Positions 18,654 to 27,442 of a stretch of DNA of 64,000 bases are shown piece by piece (within the stretch, counting starts at the first letter, position 1; every line of letters starts with the position of its first letter). Below the pieces are notes generated by a model. It searched no databases and was not told the origin of the DNA. It was given only the letters and a program-made list of their open reading frames with translations. The stretch is from Pseudobutyrivibrio ruminis DSM 9787 (lineage in GTDB: Bacteria; Bacillota; Clostridia; Lachnospirales; Lachnospiraceae): NCBI RefSeq assembly GCF_900218035.1, contig NZ_OBMR01000015.1:1-64000 (forward strand), in the 5' to 3' direction. A program made the translations under genes and the position numbers.

Positions 18654-19016
18654 TCAATCCTCCAATGTTATTACTGGCTGTGTGCTGTCTGCTTCCCAAG
18701 ATGAAACATTCTGCACCTGCCAGCAAGTAATCTCTTTAGATTCAACCTTTACATTTAACACCTGATTTTCATTAATATCAACTGTAAATTCCTGATCTGC
18801 CCAATCTGAATCAGCAATTATCTCGTATGCCTGGTTGGATGCGCTGTAATATTCGTCAGTATGATTAAGAAGCTTCATACTGAGATTGTAGTTGTTGTGA
18901 CTGGATGAGATGGCAAGGGCAGCAATTACCGCAAATGCCATGCCAATCAGGATAACAACCATCAGCGATGTACCTATATTTATTATTGTCCTGTTTTCTC
19001 TTTTTGTATGCTCCAT
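18654..19016 (-). CDS. Pilin-like single-span protein 4
   Basis: The 120-residue protein has a charged N terminus (MEHTKRENRT), one hydrophobic segment at about 14-38 and a small extracytoplasmic domain ending in TLED. The layout is that of a pseudopilin or minor pilin, but there is no canonical prepilin cleavage motif. The ATG at 19016 sits 5 bases after GGAG; the GTG at 19022 overlaps that site and is unlikely. It ends 10 bp before pilT. I do not recognise the family. The role is inferred from its position among pilC, pilT and similar small proteins. Confidence 0.7.
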   Translation of the reverse strand: MEHTKRENRTIINIGTSLMVVILIGMAFAVIAALAISSSHNNYNLSMKLLNHTDEYYSASNQAYEIIADSDWADQEFTVDINENQVLNVKVESKEITCWQVQNVSSWEADSTQPVITLED

Positions 19017-19024
19017 TGTCACTC

Positions 19025-19408
19025 CTATTTAAGAGCTTTTTCAACTGCTAAGCTGTATATTTCTTCATCTGAAATTGTGGAAACCACCACGTGCATTGTC
19101 TGGCACATGCCCTCTGATTCTGGCTCAATAACAAGGCTTGTGACCTTGTAGGTTGCCTCAGAATCGTCCACTAAATTCCAGTTGTCGTCGTAGTAATTAG
19201 TAAATCCAGTATAGTCATCATTGCAGAGATAATCCTCTGCTGCATTACTTGCAAGATTTACTGCCTCAGTGATTTCTTTTGCCTCACCACTTTTTGCAAA
19301 GCTTCCAGCAAAACACTGAATACAAACTGCCGATACGATAATGAAAAAGAAAATAGCAAACATAAGCTCAGTCATGAAAATTCGAGAGCCGTTATTTCTA
19401 TTCTTCAT
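19025..19408 (-). CDS. Pilin-like single-span protein 3
   Basis: The 127-residue protein has a hydrophobic helix at about 12-34 preceded by SRIFMTELMFAI. The Glu a few residues into the hydrophobic stretch recalls the Glu5 of type IV pilins. The outer domain is about 90 residues and has one cysteine near residue 57 (DYLCND) and another near 101. It overlaps the end of the upstream gene by 11 bp, with GGAGG inside that gene, so translation is coupled. The family is not recognised. Minor pilin is the best guess. Confidence 0.7.
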   Translation of the reverse strand: MKNRNNGSRIFMTELMFAIFFFIIVSAVCIQCFAGSFAKSGEAKEITEAVNLASNAAEDYLCNDDYTGFTNYYDDNWNLVDDSEATYKVTSLVIEPESEGMCQTMHVVVSTISDEEIYSLAVEKALK

Positions 19409-19892
19409 TAGACTGGCCCTCCTTTGACTTGATGCCTATTACCACATCCTGCTTTGCACCAAGGGAATCCTCAAGCTGCACATTGATAGTGCCGTTTTCT
19501 CCTTGGCTAAAGCTGATGCTGTTTACTTCCATGATTTTATTTCCAAAATCTGCTGTGGCGCCGGCAGTATCCTTTGCCTCTAGCTCCATCAAATATCCAT
19601 CGTATTCGTAGATGTAGAGATTGAAGCCACTGCCCTCAGACATTTTGATGCAATCAACACCATCAAATGTATCAAGGGTAACTGCTCCATCAGAATCGTG
19701 CTGTCTTACCTCTTCGCGAATGTAGGCGATTGCTGTACGTGCACTTGAGTTGGCTTCATTTGCTAGTACTACTGATCTGTAGGAATTTACAGCCATCAAA
19801 AGAACACTCACCGCAGAAAAGGTGAATATCAAAAATAAGACCATTAGAAACATGATGTCTATATTATGTTTTCTAAGTCGTCCCTGTTTCAA
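19398..19892 (-). CDS. Pilin-like protein 2, resembles DUF4860 proteins
   Basis: The 164-residue protein has a basic N terminus (KQGRLRKHNIDIM), a hydrophobic helix at about 13-34 and a beta-rich outer domain. The motif RTAIAYIREEVRQHD is like a DUF4860-type minor pilin of Clostridia; I recall the resemblance and could not search. The start is a TTG at 19892 with GGAGG 7 bases upstream; no ATG or GTG is better placed. It lies 2 bp after the preceding gene and overlaps the next. It is probably a minor pilin that primes or caps a filament. Confidence 0.7.
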   Translation of the reverse strand: MKQGRLRKHNIDIMFLMVLFLIFTFSAVSVLLMAVNSYRSVVLANEANSSARTAIAYIREEVRQHDSDGAVTLDTFDGVDCIKMSEGSGFNLYIYEYDGYLMELEAKDTAGATADFGNKIMEVNSISFSQGENGTINVQLEDSLGAKQDVVIGIKSKEGQSNEE

Positions 19893-19894
19893 CG

Positions 19895-20248
19895 TTAATC
19901 CTCCAGATTTATAATCGTAACCTCTGGTCGCATATTCGAACCATAGATAACATAATCAACTCTAAAACGGTCATCATCGTAGATGATTCCGTAGTTTTCC
20001 TGTAAGTATTCAAAGCTTTCCGGGTATCTGCCTTCAGTGACATAGCACTGGATGATTGCCCTGTCGATGGCATCACTTAAGCTCTGGCGCTGCTCGGTAA
20101 CTGAGCCAGCTGATGCCTTTGATACTGCAAACAAAAACAGGATAAATATGAGAAGAAACAGCCCTGCAGAAATCATAGTGCTGCCGGCCACGTTCTTCTG
20201 TTTGATTTGATGAATGCCGTCTAGGCTTCCAAATCTTGTCTTTGCCAT
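19895..20248 (-). CDS. Pilin-like single-span protein 1
   Basis: The 117-residue protein has a long basic N-terminal arm (about 20 residues), a membrane helix (STMISAGLFLLIFILFLFAV, about 23-43) and a short outer domain rich in Asp, Tyr and Arg. It begins one base after the pilC stop. No standard prepilin peptidase motif is present. I do not recognise the family. The conserved position directly after the PilC-like gene suggests an assembly or pilin-like subunit. Confidence 0.65.
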   Translation of the reverse strand: MAKTRFGSLDGIHQIKQKNVAGSTMISAGLFLLIFILFLFAVSKASAGSVTEQRQSLSDAIDRAIIQCYVTEGRYPESFEYLQENYGIIYDDDRFRVDYVIYGSNMRPEVTIINLED

Positions 20249-20249
20249 A

Positions 20250-21302
20250 TTAAATCATCCCCGACATAATGTTCAAAAGTGGTAGCATAACTGAAAGTAA
20301 AATGATTCCTACAATAACTGAAAGAATAATTACAAGTGTTGGCTCCACTACTGCAATTAAATCGTTAATCTCTTCATCGGCTTCTTCCTGATAGGTTGTT
20401 GCAACCTTCTCAAGAACGTTTTCCATATTACCAGTTTTAGCACCAAGGATTGCCATACGTCCGTAGAGACCACCGAAAATTCCTGACATAGAAAATGCCT
20501 TTCCGATATCCATTGTCTCTGCAAAAGAATCCTTGCACTTTTCAACCTTGTCCTCGAAATCAGGAGCTTCTACGATATTACCGCTGACATCAAGTGCCTG
20601 CATAACATCCATTCCACTTGAAAGTGTCATAGCCATTGCAGATGCAAAACGGCTTGTTGCAATTTTAGAATGGATTGATTTGAAACGACGACTCTTGTAA
20701 AGGATGTCGTTACGATGATTCTTGCCCCACTCTGTTTTATTGAGAACGATTACATAAATAATGATAGCAAGAAGAATCAATAAAAGAATCACACCGTTTG
20801 ACTTCATAAATGTTCCAACAGCAAGGAAACCAGCTGAAAGGCCATCCATTGTGCCGCCAAGCTGCTTAAATACTCTGTTGAATACTGGCATGATTTCTGT
20901 TACAAGCACGATGATGATAACAAGCATCATACAAACCATCATAAGTGGATATGTAACTGCACTTCTGATTGCGTTTGAAATTGCCATCTCTCTTGAATAG
21001 TGTGCTGCAAGGTTGATGAGAACTGAATCCATTTTACCTGTAGACTCGCCCATCTTTGCCATCTCTACAAAATAGTCTGGGAAAACACCAACACTTTCAA
21101 TTGCCTTTGAAAGTGAGCCTGTCTCTCCAACTACCTGCTCCATCTCTGTAAGGAGCTCTTTTTCTTCACCACCCTGGGACTCATCAAGCATCATTGTGAT
21201 TCCCTGTATTGCTGAAACACCACTGGAAATCATCATTCCCATTTCATCTGAGAATGCATATAGTTCCTCGGGAGTAAGTTGTTTTCTAATTTTTTCGCTC
21301 AT
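20250..21302 (-). CDS. PilC/GspF-type inner-membrane platform protein
   Basis: The 350-residue protein has two T2SSF repeats: helical cytosolic parts at about 12-110 and 205-310, each followed by membrane helices (about 112-135, 160-186 and 318-345). The motifs GETGSLSKAIE and AKTGNMENVLEKVA are characteristic. It would anchor the ATPase and the growing filament in the membrane. At 350 residues it is somewhat shorter than typical PilC, mainly at the N terminus. AAAGGTG precedes the ATG. It follows the transglutaminase-like gene by 10 bp and leads the pilin-like series. Confidence 0.92.
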   Translation of the reverse strand: MSEKIRKQLTPEELYAFSDEMGMMISSGVSAIQGITMMLDESQGGEEKELLTEMEQVVGETGSLSKAIESVGVFPDYFVEMAKMGESTGKMDSVLINLAAHYSREMAISNAIRSAVTYPLMMVCMMLVIIIVLVTEIMPVFNRVFKQLGGTMDGLSAGFLAVGTFMKSNGVILLLILLAIIIYVIVLNKTEWGKNHRNDILYKSRRFKSIHSKIATSRFASAMAMTLSSGMDVMQALDVSGNIVEAPDFEDKVEKCKDSFAETMDIGKAFSMSGIFGGLYGRMAILGAKTGNMENVLEKVATTYQEEADEEINDLIAVVEPTLVIILSVIVGIILLSVMLPLLNIMSGMI

Positions 21303-21312
21303 AGTTACACCT

Positions 21313-22275
21313 TTAATATTTATACTTTAGTTGATAGTAAGTAGTGTCATCTAAAGTTTTCTTTACTTGACTGTTGCTTGCATATGAACCTAATGTTGGG
21401 TCCATAAGCGTCCAATCTGTTCCATCAAACTGGATGATTTTATCAATCCAGCCTGTCTCCTTCGTATATACGGATATCCAGGCATGATATTCTGTGCCGG
21501 CGTATCCAATTTCAAGCCGTGTTGGAATACCCTGGGACCTGAGCATCGCCCCCATAAGGGATGCATAGTCAAAACAGATTCCCGTGTTGGTTGCCAAAGT
21601 GCTGTCTACCTTTGGAATGTATCCAGACTGAACTGTCTCGGCCTTGTCATAATCGTACTTAACATTTTTGGTGATGTAATGGTAAACGTTCTGCACCACC
21701 TCAATGTCGTTGTTTGCGCTGGCCGCCAGCTCCTGGCCCTTTTTCACCGCCTTGGAATTTGCATTGAAATCCACGTATGCATTTGGATACAGGAACATAC
21801 TATATTCATCTTTTAGTGTTACGCTCACTGACTGAGTAAATGCCGCCGCATATTGATCATCATGCAAGTTCTCATAGACACCGATTTTGTAGGTGCCACT
21901 GCCTTCGGATAGAGGATAGACATCGTAGTTGCCATCCAAATCCATCAGGTAGTTATAAGTGTTTCCTGCTGGCGTTTCTATTAGCATTCTAACCTTAGCC
22001 GCTGAACCTGTGTATTTCACCATAACGTAGCCTTCGGAGGCGTTGCTTGCATCGATGGATGCATCCACATTGGAATAAACCTCCACGCCACTTGCCTCAG
22101 GTGTAAGCACCCGGATGGTGTTGTCCCTGGAACCCTTGGATTCCTTCGCCATGGCACCACTTGAACTGCTTTCTGTGGTGGATGAGTCGGAATTAAAGGC
22201 TGGCTGTTGATCGCCACAAGCCATAAAGCTAAGAGTAAGAACAATCAGTGAAAGCAAATATTTGTATTTCTTCAC
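21313..22275 (-). CDS. Transglutaminase-like lipoprotein
   Basis: The 320-residue exported lipoprotein has the lipobox LSFMAC (Cys20), a Ser-rich linker, a beta-domain (about 55-155) and a transglutaminase/protease-like core. The core has a complete triad: Cys234 in TGICFDYASL, His264 in EYHAWISV and Asp292 in TLMDPTLG. Such folds act as cysteine proteases or cross-linking enzymes. Its place inside the pilus-like cluster suggests processing or cross-linking of surface fibres; this is inference. The start is a GTG at 22275 with GGAGG 6 bases upstream. Confidence 0.88.
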   Translation of the reverse strand: MKKYKYLLSLIVLTLSFMACGDQQPAFNSDSSTTESSSSGAMAKESKGSRDNTIRVLTPEASGVEVYSNVDASIDASNASEGYVMVKYTGSAAKVRMLIETPAGNTYNYLMDLDGNYDVYPLSEGSGTYKIGVYENLHDDQYAAAFTQSVSVTLKDEYSMFLYPNAYVDFNANSKAVKKGQELAASANNDIEVVQNVYHYITKNVKYDYDKAETVQSGYIPKVDSTLATNTGICFDYASLMGAMLRSQGIPTRLEIGYAGTEYHAWISVYTKETGWIDKIIQFDGTDWTLMDPTLGSYASNSQVKKTLDDTTYYQLKYKY

Positions 22276-22294
22276 TTGCTTCCTCCACTGTTCC

Positions 22295-22717
22295 TTATTT
22301 ATTTAAAATTCTAATTAACTCCACTTCACTGTTAAAATCATATTCTTCATCATCCGCAGCACTGTAGATTTTGCCCTGCCATGAAGCATTATCTCTGCCT
22401 GTCACCATAAGGATGAAGCTATCATTTCCTATCATAGGAAGTAAATCCATAGTTTCAAAAAGCTTTTCTTTTGGATCGATATCTACAATCTTGAGAGTAG
22501 GATATGTCTTTTTGAAAGCTCTATATCTAAATTTTTGCGCTGGGAACTCAACAGTATCCAGAAAGCTATTAATGATATTGAAGAAATCATCAACATCTGT
22601 GTACTTGTATGGCTCCTTGTCGTAGCAGTTGTATAGATTGCCACTGAAGCTGTCCTTGCTTTCTATGGTGATGCCAACACAATTGTGCATTCTTTTCATT
22701 CTATCAGAGATGTTCAT
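22295..22717 (-). CDS. Uncharacterised cytosolic protein in the pilus-like cluster
   Basis: The 140-residue protein (MNISDRMKRMHNCVG...) has no signal peptide or membrane helix and is mildly acidic, with mixed alpha/beta character. Features are a basic aromatic stretch (RYRAFKKTYPTLKIV, near 64-78) and a closing half with SFILMVTGRDNASWQGKIY. I recognise no family. A strong AAGGGGA site precedes the ATG, which lies 2 bp after the regulator gene, so the two are almost certainly co-expressed. It may be a partner of the regulator. Confidence 0.7.
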   Translation of the reverse strand: MNISDRMKRMHNCVGITIESKDSFSGNLYNCYDKEPYKYTDVDDFFNIINSFLDTVEFPAQKFRYRAFKKTYPTLKIVDIDPKEKLFETMDLLPMIGNDSFILMVTGRDNASWQGKIYSAADDEEYDFNSEVELIRILNK

Positions 22718-22719
22718 AG

Positions 22720-23964
22720 CTATTCCCCTTTAACCATATCCTGAAGCTCTGCTGTGTCTGAATCTGTTCCCGCACTTGCAAGATTAACTGGTGCAAGATG
22801 ATATTGAATGTAGCGCTTTCTAGATTCCTTGCTGAGGTTTTCGTTGATTCTGGCCTGAACCAAAACGCAGTCCTCCTGAGTAATATCTAAAAGTAAAACT
22901 ACAAACTGATTGTTACTATATCTGGCGTACATATCGCCACCTCTTGCTGATGTACGGATTGCTTCTGAAAGCTCCTCAGCAAGATTTTCTAATCTGTCGG
23001 AATCATTAAGTCCAAAGCCCTTGCCATCTGTGATGGTGCAAAGCATAAGCCATGCTGCCTGGCCTGAACGTCTGATGACGCGCTTGATATATCTGTATGT
23101 CTCAACGAAAGTAGGATATGTGCAATTGAATGCACCCTGTATTTCTTCCTTAGATGTATCGAGGTTTCTCTTAACCTCGCTAATCATATCTGTATTGTTC
23201 TTAATCTGTGCGCCTAGTCTATCAAGCTGGTCGGTCATAGCAGATGCAACGGAAACACCAAGCTCCTCAAACATGAGAGTCTCAGTATCCTCGTATAACT
23301 TTAATGCATCCTTTGTGTTACCAACCTCGATGAGGGCACGCATCTCGTATGTCTGCCATCCATCGTAAGGATAGATGCCGTTAGCCTTGTGGCTAAGCTC
23401 ATACATCTTTTTGTATTCTTTTTGTAATTCGTATATTTCTAATAGCTGCTTTAAGCAACGGTCAAAAAGCTTTTTAAGTCTAACCTGAGTAGTTACAACC
23501 CACTCGTAGCCACTAAGTGTAGCAAGGAAATCTCCATTATAAAGAGCACAAGCCTCCTCCAGAAGCTTCTGCTGTTCCTTGGCATCCTCTGCACCCAGAG
23601 CATTCTTTGCAAGCTCTTCGAATTTGACTGCGTCGCACTCGATAGTCACAAATGGATTGATAGAATATGTTCCACGCTTGATGTAAACATAGTCTTCATT
23701 TGGAATATCAAGGGCAGCCAGGGATTTTCTTAATCTAAATACAATAGCTCTAAGGCTATTAGATTCATCAGCAATCTCTTCATTATGGAAAAGATTGTAG
23801 ATAACCTGATCTCTAGCTATACCGTTTGTGTAATAAATCAGCATCTGGAAAAGCTGATTTACCTTTGTTGTGTTATTACGTTCTAGTACAATAGGTACAT
23901 CATTACATGTGATATCTAACTTACCTAAAAAATCTGCCTTAATAAGAATTTTTGAATCGTACAT
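22720..23964 (-). CDS. BTAD-type transcriptional regulator fused to a degenerate GGDEF-like domain
   Basis: The 414-residue protein starts with an OmpR-like winged helix (about 10-100, SLRAIVFRLRKSLAALDIP). A bacterial transcriptional activation domain of TPR-like helices follows (about 108-255), as in SARP-class regulators. The C-terminal 130 residues resemble a GGDEF domain, but the catalytic signature is replaced: residues 347-354 read ARYSNNQF where active enzymes have RxGGDEF. It should bind DNA and perhaps a nucleotide or partner, but not make c-di-GMP. It is first in the pilus-like train and probably its regulator. GGGAGA precedes the ATG. Confidence 0.8.
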   Translation of the reverse strand: MYDSKILIKADFLGKLDITCNDVPIVLERNNTTKVNQLFQMLIYYTNGIARDQVIYNLFHNEEIADESNSLRAIVFRLRKSLAALDIPNEDYVYIKRGTYSINPFVTIECDAVKFEELAKNALGAEDAKEQQKLLEEACALYNGDFLATLSGYEWVVTTQVRLKKLFDRCLKQLLEIYELQKEYKKMYELSHKANGIYPYDGWQTYEMRALIEVGNTKDALKLYEDTETLMFEELGVSVASAMTDQLDRLGAQIKNNTDMISEVKRNLDTSKEEIQGAFNCTYPTFVETYRYIKRVIRRSGQAAWLMLCTITDGKGFGLNDSDRLENLAEELSEAIRTSARGGDMYARYSNNQFVVLLLDITQEDCVLVQARINENLSKESRKRYIQYHLAPVNLASAGTDSDTAELQDMVKGE

Positions 23965-24041
23965 AGTTCTCCCTTTTTAGCTAATCCATTTCATTACAAA
24001 TAAAAGTATAAAATAACAAAATGTTATTGTAAATAACCAAA

Positions 24042-24065
24042 TAGCCTGCAGCTTTCTGCAGGCTA
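24042..24065 (-). terminator. Intrinsic terminator after pth
   Basis: A perfect 10-bp stem, TAGCCTGCAG (24042-24051) and CTGCAGGCTA (24056-24065), has a 4-base loop. On the minus strand it is followed by TTTGGTTATTT. It separates the glg-spoVG-pth unit from the pilus-like train. Confidence 0.8.
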
Positions 24066-24071
24066 TAACAG

Positions 24072-24647
24072 CTATTCAACTTTTTCTTTGACATTGAATT
24101 GGTTCATGGCTCCATCCAAATTATCTTCTAAAAACAACTCTAACGCTCCAATCACCTTGTCCATCGAGGCGTCTACACGCTCTCGGTCCTCAGCGTCATA
24201 GTGACCGAGCACATGGCTAACCATGTCACCATTTTCACACTCTCCAACTCCCACACGAATTCGAGGGAAAACATTCGAACCGGTATGTGCAATTATATTT
24301 TTTAGTCCATTGTGACCGCCAGCACTTCCCTTTTTTCTAACTCTGATGTTGCCTGTAGAAAGTGATACATCATCAGAGATAACCAAAAGCTCTGTTTCTG
24401 GGTCCACTTCATAATAATCACACATCTCGCGAACGCATTCTCCGCTAAGGTTCATATACGTCTGAGGCTTTACCAACATAACCTTGTGGCCATTTATAAC
24501 GCCCTTTCCTACAATGCCTTTGTGCTCCTTGTGAGAGACTTCTATCCCAAACTTTTTTGAGATGGCGTCGATGGCTTCAAATCCAACATTATGCCTTGTT
24601 CCTTCATATTTCCTTTCAGGATTGCCTAGACCAACAATTAAAAACAT
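24072..24647 (-). CDS. pth: Peptidyl-tRNA hydrolase
   Basis: Pth recycles tRNA from peptidyl-tRNAs released by stalled ribosomes. The 191 residues have the expected motifs: VGLGNPERKYEGTRHN with Asn9 or 10 and catalytic His19, KPQTYMNLSGE, SDDVSL and the GGHNGLKNI loop with its substrate-binding Asn. Its length is normal. It starts 5 bp after spoVG and ends at a strong terminator, so it closes the glgC-glgD-spoVG-pth unit. Confidence 0.96.
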   Translation of the reverse strand: MFLIVGLGNPERKYEGTRHNVGFEAIDAISKKFGIEVSHKEHKGIVGKGVINGHKVMLVKPQTYMNLSGECVREMCDYYEVDPETELLVISDDVSLSTGNIRVRKKGSAGGHNGLKNIIAHTGSNVFPRIRVGVGECENGDMVSHVLGHYDAEDRERVDASMDKVIGALELFLEDNLDGAMNQFNVKEKVE

Positions 24648-24652
24648 AAATC

Positions 24653-24913
24653 TTACTCTGGGAACTCTTCCTTATACTTATTAAGGATCATTGTCTGCAT
24701 CTGCTCTCTTGTTGTTGAGCGAATAGGATGAGCAATATCCTTGTAGCCGCCTTCTGAACCACGTCTAGATGGCATAGCGATGAAAAGTCCCTTATCTCCT
24801 TCAATAATCTTGATGTCGTGAATAACAAACTCTTCGTCAATTGTTACTGAAACAACTGCCTTCATCTTACCTTCTTTTTCGATTTTACGGATTCTAATGT
24901 CTGTGATTTGCAT
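24653..24913 (-). CDS. spoVG: SpoVG-family nucleic-acid-binding regulator
   Basis: The 86-residue protein matches SpoVG across its length: [11 protein letters not shown] at the start, then [17 protein letters not shown], the invariant FIAMPSRR and the AHPI segment. SpoVG proteins bind DNA and RNA and influence cell division, virulence and development; many non-spore-formers have one. The ATG is 2 bp after the glgD stop and its ribosome site (GGGGAGG) lies inside that gene. Co-transcription with glycogen genes links it to carbon storage, though no direct role is shown. Confidence 0.96.
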   Translation of the reverse strand: MQITDIRIRKIEKEGKMKAVVSVTIDEEFVIHDIKIIEGDKGLFIAMPSRRGSEGGYKDIAHPIRSTTREQMQTMILNKYKEEFPE

Positions 24914-24915
24914 TG

Positions 24916-26049
24916 TTATACCTCCCCAACTGGCATATCGTATCTGTTTTTGTTTCCGGTAACTATGCGGACTCCGTTTTCCCCAATATATGTGGATCCG
25001 CTGAGCAATGTCTCATGGCTTTCAACAATGCAATTCTCTACGTGCACGTTGTCCCCTATGTATGCTCCATTTAAAATGACACAATTCTTAACAACTGAAT
25101 TGTTGCCAACAAAGGCCTTTTTAAATAGTACAGAATTCTCAACCGTACTGTTAATGATACATCCTCCTGCAACCAATGAATTCGTAACCTTTGAACCTGT
25201 GTTGTATTTAGCAGGTGGTAGGTCGTGTGTCTTTGAGAAAACTCCTGGTTCAGTATGGAAGAAGTTATCTCTGACATCCTTTCTAAGGAAATCCATGTTT
25301 GCTTTGAAGTAGCTATCTACGTCTGCAAGATTTGCCCAATAACCTTCCATTCTGTAGCCGTAGATTCTCTTCATGTTTTTGTATCTGATGAGAATATCTG
25401 TTACAAAATTGTACCTGCCCTCTCTATTGCACTCCTCAAGCAAATCGATGAGAGCTCTTCTTCTGATGACATAGACACCTGCTGAAACAATATCTGAAGT
25501 AGCAACCATTGGCTTCTCTTCGAACTCTGTAATTCTGCCGTCTCTATCCATCTCTACAACACCGTAGCGGTTGATGTCGTCACCCTCTGGCAACTTTGCA
25601 CACACTACTGTGATGTCTGCCTGTTTCTTAATGTGGTAATCAAGTACCTTATTGAAATCAAGCTTGTAAACACAATCACCACTTGCAATGATAACATATG
25701 GCTCATGTCTTTTCTTTAAGAAATCAATATTTTGCCAAATGGCATCGGCTGTACCTCTGTACCACCAACTATTGTTTGTTGTAACTGTTGGTGTAAATAG
25801 GAAGAGACCTCCCTGCTTTCTACCAAAGTTCCACCACTTTGCTGAATTAAGATGCTCGTTCAATGAACGTGCGTTGTACTGCGACAGCACAGCAACTGTC
25901 TGGATGTGTGAGTTTGTCATGTTTGAAAGGACAAAATCAATACATCTATAGCTTCCACCTACTGGCATCGCTGCGATAGCGCGCTTCTCAGTAAGCTCAT
26001 GCATTCTACTGCTGTTTCCACCTGCTAGAATAATACCTAATGCTTTCAT
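24916..26049 (-). CDS. glgD: Glucose-1-phosphate adenylyltransferase, GlgD-type regulatory subunit
   Basis: This is the 377-residue partner of GlgC. It has the nucleotidyltransferase start ([14 protein letters not shown]) and the C-terminal left-handed beta-helix with hexapeptide repeats (from about 285 on). In Firmicutes GlgD is usually weakly or not catalytic and raises the activity of GlgC in a mixed tetramer. Here the canonical GGxGxRL loop reads GGNSSRM, consistent with that. The ATG overlaps the glgC stop by 4 bases (ATGA), with AGGTGA upstream. Confidence 0.94.
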   Translation of the reverse strand: MKALGIILAGGNSSRMHELTEKRAIAAMPVGGSYRCIDFVLSNMTNSHIQTVAVLSQYNARSLNEHLNSAKWWNFGRKQGGLFLFTPTVTTNNSWWYRGTADAIWQNIDFLKKRHEPYVIIASGDCVYKLDFNKVLDYHIKKQADITVVCAKLPEGDDINRYGVVEMDRDGRITEFEEKPMVATSDIVSAGVYVIRRRALIDLLEECNREGRYNFVTDILIRYKNMKRIYGYRMEGYWANLADVDSYFKANMDFLRKDVRDNFFHTEPGVFSKTHDLPPAKYNTGSKVTNSLVAGGCIINSTVENSVLFKKAFVGNNSVVKNCVILNGAYIGDNVHVENCIVESHETLLSGSTYIGENGVRIVTGNKNRYDMPVGEV

Positions 26050-27320
26050 ACTCGATCACCTGCCTTGATAATATAGCCGCCACTAGCCAACTGTCCGTCA
26101 GGATAATCTGCTTCGCTAGTCTCGCCCTTGATAGCTGTGTTTTTACCAATAGTAACGTTTGCTGGAACAACTGAGTTCTCCCCGATAACTGCCAATCCAA
26201 ATGAATAGATGCTGGCGTTAAGCTTGCTCTCAGCCTCGGCTCCCTGTCCGATTTTTGTCCCTTCGCCTATGACTGTATTCTCGGCGATAATCGATTTATC
26301 TACTACACAGTTCTTTCCGATAATTGCGCCTTCCATAATAATTGAATCGCGAACCACCGCGCCTTCATCAATTACTACACCTGCGCCTAGAACTGAGTTG
26401 TACACCTCTCCATAAATCTGAGCACCTGCTCCAATTATTGCTTTTTCAACTACTGCAGTAGATGCAACAAACTGTGGCTCAATGATATTTTGATTAGTGT
26501 AAATCTTCCAGAACTCTTCATATAAGTTAAACTCTGGAATTAAATCAATAAGCTCCATATTGGCTTCCCAATATGATCCAAGTGTTCCTACATCCTTCCA
26601 ATAACTGTTGAACTCGTAGGCATACATTGGAGCTCCCTTTTCGTGGAGGTATGGTAAAACGTGTTTACCAAAATCGCAATTGCTCTGATTCTTGAGAGCA
26701 AGAAGCGATTCCTTTAATGCCTTCCAGCTAAATATATAGATACCCATTGAAGCAAGGTTGCTTCTTGGATGCTCTGGCTTTTCTTCGAATTCGCTGATAC
26801 GTTTTTCATCATCAGCAATAACAACTCCAAATCGAGATGCTTCTTCGATTGGTACTGGAATTACTGCGATTGTAACATCAGCACCTTTTGCCTTATGAAA
26901 ATCTAACATGGCTTCATAATCCATCTTGTAGATGTGATCTCCTGAGAGAATCAATACATACTCTGGATTATAGTTCTCCATGTACTTAAGGTTTTGGAAA
27001 ATGGCGTTGGCTGTGCCTGAATACCACTCACTTGTGTCGCTCTTCTCATAAGGAGGAAGAACGGTTACACCACCATTATTCCTGTCTAAGTCCCAAGGAA
27101 TACCGATTCCTATGTGTGAATTAAGTACTAATGGCTGGTACTGAGTAAGTACGCCAACGGTATCAATTCCCGAATTGATACAATTTGACAGAGGGAAATC
27201 GATTATTCGATATTTACCTCCGAAAGAAACTGCTGGCTTTGCTACATCTGAAGTTAGAACCCCCAGTCTGCTTCCCTGCCCGCCAGCGAGAAGCATGGCA
27301 ATCATTTCTTTTCTAATCAT
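26046..27320 (-). CDS. glgC: Glucose-1-phosphate adenylyltransferase (ADP-glucose pyrophosphorylase)
   Basis: GlgC makes ADP-glucose from ATP and glucose-1-phosphate, the committed step of glycogen synthesis. It shows [15 protein letters not shown] (nucleotide loop), [14 protein letters not shown], the substrate motifs [10 protein letters not shown] and [10 protein letters not shown], and C-terminal hexapeptide repeats forming a beta-helix. The start is placed at the ATG at 27320 ([10 protein letters not shown]), which agrees with relatives. An in-frame ATG at 27341 lacks a ribosome site; the start stays somewhat open. It is the first gene of the operon, behind a near-consensus promoter. Confidence 0.95.
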   Translation of the reverse strand: MIRKEMIAMLLAGGQGSRLGVLTSDVAKPAVSFGGKYRIIDFPLSNCINSGIDTVGVLTQYQPLVLNSHIGIGIPWDLDRNNGGVTVLPPYEKSDTSEWYSGTANAIFQNLKYMENYNPEYVLILSGDHIYKMDYEAMLDFHKAKGADVTIAVIPVPIEEASRFGVVIADDEKRISEFEEKPEHPRSNLASMGIYIFSWKALKESLLALKNQSNCDFGKHVLPYLHEKGAPMYAYEFNSYWKDVGTLGSYWEANMELIDLIPEFNLYEEFWKIYTNQNIIEPQFVASTAVVEKAIIGAGAQIYGEVYNSVLGAGVVIDEGAVVRDSIIMEGAIIGKNCVVDKSIIAENTVIGEGTKIGQGAEAESKLNASIYSFGLAVIGENSVVPANVTIGKNTAIKGETSEADYPDGQLASGGYIIKAGDRV

Positions 27321-27376
27321 CCTATCATCTGCCTTTCTCATGGTGTCAGTTAAGGATGTGCATAACGCACCCCCCG

Positions 27377-27401
27377 TTGTGAATTGTAATTAAATTCACA
27401 A
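27377..27401. promoter_or_regulatory. Operator-like palindrome just downstream of the glg promoter
   Basis: TTGTGAATT (27377-27385) and AATTCACAA (27393-27401) form a perfect 9-bp inverted repeat with a 7-bp centre. It starts about 6 bases after the predicted transcription start of glgC. It could be a repressor operator or a 5'-leader hairpin. The binding protein is unknown. Confidence 0.55.
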
Positions 27402-27413
27402 TCTTGTACATTT

Positions 27414-27442
27414 AGTATAACAAAGTGAATATTTTGGTGCAA
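27414..27442 (-). promoter_or_regulatory. Sigma-A-type promoter for glgC-glgD-spoVG-pth
   Basis: On the minus strand TTGCAC (27442-27437) and TATACT (27419-27414) are separated by 17 bases, close to the housekeeping consensus. The predicted start is near 27407, about 85 bases before the glgC ATG. Confidence 0.75.

Noticed and set aside
24653-24913. Evidence that the organism forms spores
   Set aside because: spoVG is common in non-sporulating Firmicutes; no other sporulation gene is seen in the window.
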